From positions 273,128-337,127 of the forward strand of contig SJOL01005810.1 in the NCBI GenBank assembly GCA_004794785.1: a stretch of DNA of 64,000 bases, read 5' to 3'. Of the stretch, positions 60,096-64,000 are shown one piece after another (the first letter of the stretch is position 1; every line of letters starts with the position of its first letter). The translations under genes were made by a program, and so were the position numbers. The notes beneath the pieces were generated by a model that was given only the letters and a program-made list of their open reading frames with translations, had not been told where the DNA came from and ran no database searches. Origin of the DNA: Opisthorchis felineus (Eukaryota > Platyhelminthes > Trematoda > Opisthorchiida > Opisthorchiidae).

Positions 60096-62430
60096 TTTTC
60101 CGTCCTTTGTCACTCATTTCGGGTGATGGAGTGCCACGCCAATTCACTCGCGTACCGATATACGTCCGAAAACCCTTAGAGTTAGCTTGCATTACGATTC
60201 CTCTATGTCACTCAGGCCCTCGTTTATCGTCCACACACATTTAACAACACTTACACCGAGATATTACGACATGTGGTTTTCTTCGACCAGCTAGCATTCA
60301 AACCAGGCAAAGTGCGTCCACAACTTGTGGACCGGGGATCTCCCCAACAACGAATTGCGCAACGGTTCCCATGATGTCTAGATCTCCCGCTTTCATGTAG
60401 GACAAATTTTTCGTCCTCATCTTGGTTTATTTGACCGAGCGACTATGGTTTCCAGTATGAACTGAGTTTTGTATAATTGCATTCACTTGCTGCTTTGCGA
60501 AGTACCGGTACGCAATTAGATTAGTTGCTTTCTTATTCAAGCTAGTTAAAAGAACCAGCTGTGGAGTTCTTCACAAGGCAATTCAGCCTAATTTTAGGGC
60601 TGTTGAGGAGACTCTGATAACATGCCCGTCGGCCTGTATTGTGGTAACTGAACAGTCCTTAACACGTAACATGAGTAAACCCACCATACAAAGAAAAAAA
60701 ACGCCAACAGAGAACCTTCAAGCTTCATTAGACACAATTCCAGAACAATATCCGACAACAGATTCGGTTAATTTTTTGCGTGCATTTATGTGCATAGAAA
60801 TGGAGCTTTGTGATTGACCCCGCATGTTTCACGTGCTCCTTGTGAAAGGAGTGGTTGGCCATCCACGTAGAGAGCTGGTTCCTGGGACTTAACAGACCTC
60901 AGCTGTTCGCACGGGCATCGTTACTGTGAGAATCTGTAAGTGGGAAACAGTGACTTGGGGTGTGGTGACGCGGTTATCGATGAACACCAATCACAGACGA
61001 GCAGTGTGAGTGCCGCGTCGGGTATGCAGTAAAAACAGGGAAACGTTTGTAAAAAACAAAATCGATGGAACAATCGAATTGGCTAAGGATGATTAAAAAC
61101 CTCAGAATTGATATACTTTGGGAAAGGTTGCAAATGGAAACAGGACTGCTCGGTATCACATCTAGCACCGAAGACGCGCTGAAAGTGCGCAGTCTTCCCC
61201 AACAGTCCTACCTATTGGGAATCATTTTCAAAGCCGTTTTTATGAGTGGAGAGCAAAACATGCATCCCCGTCGTTCGGCATCCGTTGAATTCGGTTTTCT
61301 GGATGAAACTCAGAATAGAAAAAGGACTCAGTTGATCAACTAGCGCATCGTATAGAACACGAAAGCCCAGACTGCTGCAATTGGTCTGACTGACATGCAC
61401 CACCACAGACACATTTTCCGATATTGTGATACACCGTAGTCAATAGTGAGTCCATATCTACAAGTCAACTCGCCTACCCTAGCACGTTTCGCTTTTCAAA
61501 TCCTGTGGACACAAACCCTTCGTTCGTGATTGTCTAGCATTGTGCTTAAAAGCGGTGATTATGGTAGTAAAAATATCGATCCTAGATAAGATAAGGCTGC
61601 AGTAGAACAGACGCTTCAAAGGGACAACATTAAGTCCAGCAGTGCCGAGCACTTCCTTTTCCTGAGGCCCATGGCTGACTTAACACTAACGGATAAGCTA
61701 AAAATTGCGTTTCTAAAACCATAGACTCAGTAAGGTGGCAGGGCTGCAATGACTGCCTCAAAAATGAGAAAAGTCGTTTTGTTAGGCAACTTCCTCCAAG
61801 ATTCAAGAGATTAGAATTCCCAAAACACGGCAAATCATCAGAGTGCACCTAGCTGCACAGCAGGCACACGGTACGACATCGGATAAAAAGGGCTTCAGCA
61901 ACGTGGGCAAACTGCTCGCAAGAGTTCCAAAGACAGGGAATGAACTCATACGACAGTCATGATTTTACTCAGGTTGGAAGAAGATAAGGTTCGTCAACAG
62001 AGAAAAACAAGCCCTGGTAACAACGCAACTGGTTGGGTGGGGAAGCCTGGGGGGTGAAGGGGATTTCATGAGCTGAATTTAATGAATGACAAGCCCTGTG
62101 GAGAGAAAACCGAAGCATGTTTGAGTTTAACTGGTATTGAAGTAACCACAATTGATGTTCTACCTTGAGCCTCACTAGAAGAAATGCAAATGGGAAAACA
62201 CAAAAAAATTAAAGTAGAGGACGTAGGGTGCACGAAGCAGGTCAACTTAAACAGTCAACCACACGGAGGTTATTCAGGTCCGCTCACTTTGACAATCGTG
62301 AGCCGCGTGGTTATGTACGGTAGTTTGGACCGCGGATAGCGTAGGATGAGGGGAGGTGGGTGTGGAAAACAAGTAAAAAGAATACTCAGATATCTGGAAG
62401 ATCGTTTCAAATGAAACATGAGACGGCCAT
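60096..62430. other. No recognisable gene
   Basis: Short frames only (up to 92 codons). No family or structured RNA recognised. Confidence 0.4.
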
Positions 62431-62435
62431 TGAGG

Positions 62436-62475
62436 AATATGAAACAAGCGAGATTCAGCTGAGTCTCCCGATAAT
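62436..62475 (+). repeat. Flank motif of the hammerhead repeat
   Basis: GAAACAAGCGAGATTCAGCTG matches the AAACAAGAGATTCAGCTG flank of hammerhead copy D read on its own strand. The downstream sequence loosely follows the repeat and then meets the LINE remnant. No ribozyme core is seen. Confidence 0.35.
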
Positions 62476-62639
62476 ATCATAACTTGCAAGCAGGTGTTTA
62501 TTTGCACATAAGAATTGTGGAGACAATTCATACCGCTTGGAATTTCAAGCAAGTTTCCATTCTCTGACCGGCTTGTTTTGTGTTTACAAGTTGTGTGGAC
62601 GGCTGCTGATAGACTTCTTTGATGACATACTAGTGAATG

Positions 62640-63200
62640 GCTTTCCTTTTAGTCTCAGGGAAACTGGCACAAACCAGGGCATGATCCGAGTTCGTACAGC
62701 TGTTCCAAAGACAGCAATAAGTTTTAACGCGATTGCCATCTATGGATACTGCGGCTTATCAGACTGCTTGATTGGTTACCTTTGGGAAAGCGCCAGGCAG
62801 CAAGGTGCTCACGTTTGTGCTTGCGAGAAAGAGATGGTGATTACCTCACCTGTTCGGGGAGCATCCACATCAAATCTGCTACCAGGACGATATCCGTATT
62901 TGCCGATTATTCCCACTTGGACGTTCGAATCACCAGGTAGGATAATGACATCGGTGCACCTGCCACCGGCAACAGTTTCAAGTTTTCCGTAAAGGTGCCC
63001 TTCACACTCATATCGCGGACAACAGTAGATTTCATCTACAGACCGATTATTCCCTTCAGCCATTCTGGCATGACCGAACCAGCCAGTCCTGCCCACCACC
63101 ACCCGACCACACAGAAGCTGTACGTTGAAGCGATGGCCTTCCCTAGGGAAACAATCAGCCAAGTAGCGCACCGGACACGTCCACCAAAACAGGATAGCAA
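62640..63200 (-). mobile_element. Non-LTR retrotransposon remnant: AP-endonuclease domain
   Basis: The minus strand encodes, in order, EGHLYGKLETV, CTDVIILPGDSNVQVG (about 62920-62960, the GDxNxQVG endonuclease block), GSRFDVDAPRTGE, and after frame changes IHRWQS and NSDHALVCASF (about 62665-62695), which holds the terminal Ser-Asp-His motif of AP-like endonucleases. Residues before GDSN fit the usual FYxxLxxLL segment. No reverse transcriptase follows before 62.4 kb. The block pattern suits the same LINE type as the remnants at 2.0-2.6 and 6.2-6.9 kb, but those lack this domain, so it cannot be confirmed here. Confidence 0.75.
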
Positions 63201-64000
63201 ATAATATCTACTGAGTGCTTTAGCGGTCCAAAGATCAATGCACCAACCAAATGTCGGTATCTGAACATAAGTCGAGGTTATGTGGAACAGAACCATACAA
63301 CCAGGTGGAGGTGTGAGATGGCAACCATTGGTTGCGCTTGTTGACATAACTTTATCCTATAAACACATATCATTCAGTCTGCCAGCAGACAGCAGAATAT
63401 GCCCAGTTTATTGGCAAGGTTGACCTCATTTTCACCCATTGCTATTTCAGAAGTCCATTCAAGCCAGATTGTTAGTCTAACAGGGGAGACGACACATAAA
63501 CACGTTTGCAGAGAGGACTTAAACTGATGACTCATCCTCTACCAAACATATGCACACTGGTTTCGGCAACGACAACGAGAGGACGACGGCGACGACGTCA
63601 ATCCTACTCACCCAGTGAACGGCACGTGGGGACACCGACGGCATACGTGTGGAAATTGTGCCCGCATATGAGTATGTATGTGTAGTCAAGAACAAATGGA
63701 CATACAAACTGTGTTGGGAGGAGAGTTGGCAAACAACCTTAGGGCAGATAAAATCACCTGAGACCTCTGGGCATTGAATGCAAAAGTAACAACAGCAGCG
63801 GGTGCGCATGCCTTGTCAATACATCAAGCAATAAGTCAGGCGAACGGAAGAAGTGCGGTAGTGAGTCACCTGGGAAGAGAATAAGCTGAGTAGGCAAACA
63901 AGCACGCAAATACATACGTGTGCATGCAACCATAACGTAAGGTCGACCAAGACAGGAACGAGAAGCGAGATGAGCCTACGGGTGACGATCGACATGCCAG
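63201..64000. other. No recognisable gene; possible LINE 5' region
   Basis: It lies upstream (in minus orientation) of the endonuclease remnant, so it could hold that element's 5' part. The 63510-64000 half is purine-rich, with many ACG/GACGA repeats, and has no recognised coding content. Confidence 0.3.

Overview
The window looks like flatworm DNA, most likely from a digenean fluke. This is inferred from the repeats and from gene structure; no species marker was found. Four things point that way: short type-I hammerhead-ribozyme repeats, a Penelope-like element with a GIY-YIG endonuclease, decayed non-LTR retrotransposons of the kind common in flukes, and tRNA-derived SINEs with (ATT)n tails. 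Gene density is very low. Most long open frames here are chance frames or repeat remnants.

There is one convincing host gene, on the + strand: a Krüppel-like transcription factor of the KLF1/2/4 type. Its large coding exon (53220-54809) carries an acidic-hydrophobic activation motif near its start and three C2H2 zinc fingers at its end. A poly(A) signal follows at 54984. A CpG-rich block at 29450-30146, with two CCAAT boxes, leads into a short start exon (30147-30236). That exon ends in a good splice donor in the same phase as the large exon. If the two belong together, the intron is about 23 kb and the protein is 559 residues.

Layout. 1-11.9 kb: decayed DNA with LINE remnants at 1998-2587 (+), 6228-6925 (-) and 8440-10195 (+), a (TA)n tract, a decayed copy of the hammerhead element (about 3.6-3.85 kb) and a tRNA-like SINE head. 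11.9-19.7 kb: four recognisable hammerhead-ribozyme repeats around two same-orientation Penelope-like fragments. 19.7-29.4 kb: mostly unrecognised, with one exon-like block and two tRNA-like SINE heads. 29.4-55 kb: the KLF gene, its intron holding three copies of one SINE family and other repeat remnants. 55-64 kb: no confident gene, a GC-rich unidentified block at 59.3-60.1 kb and a LINE endonuclease remnant at 62.6-63.2 kb.

The most interesting part is the hammerhead family and its closeness to the Penelope-like element. All motif searches were by eye, so copies will have been missed and boundaries are approximate.
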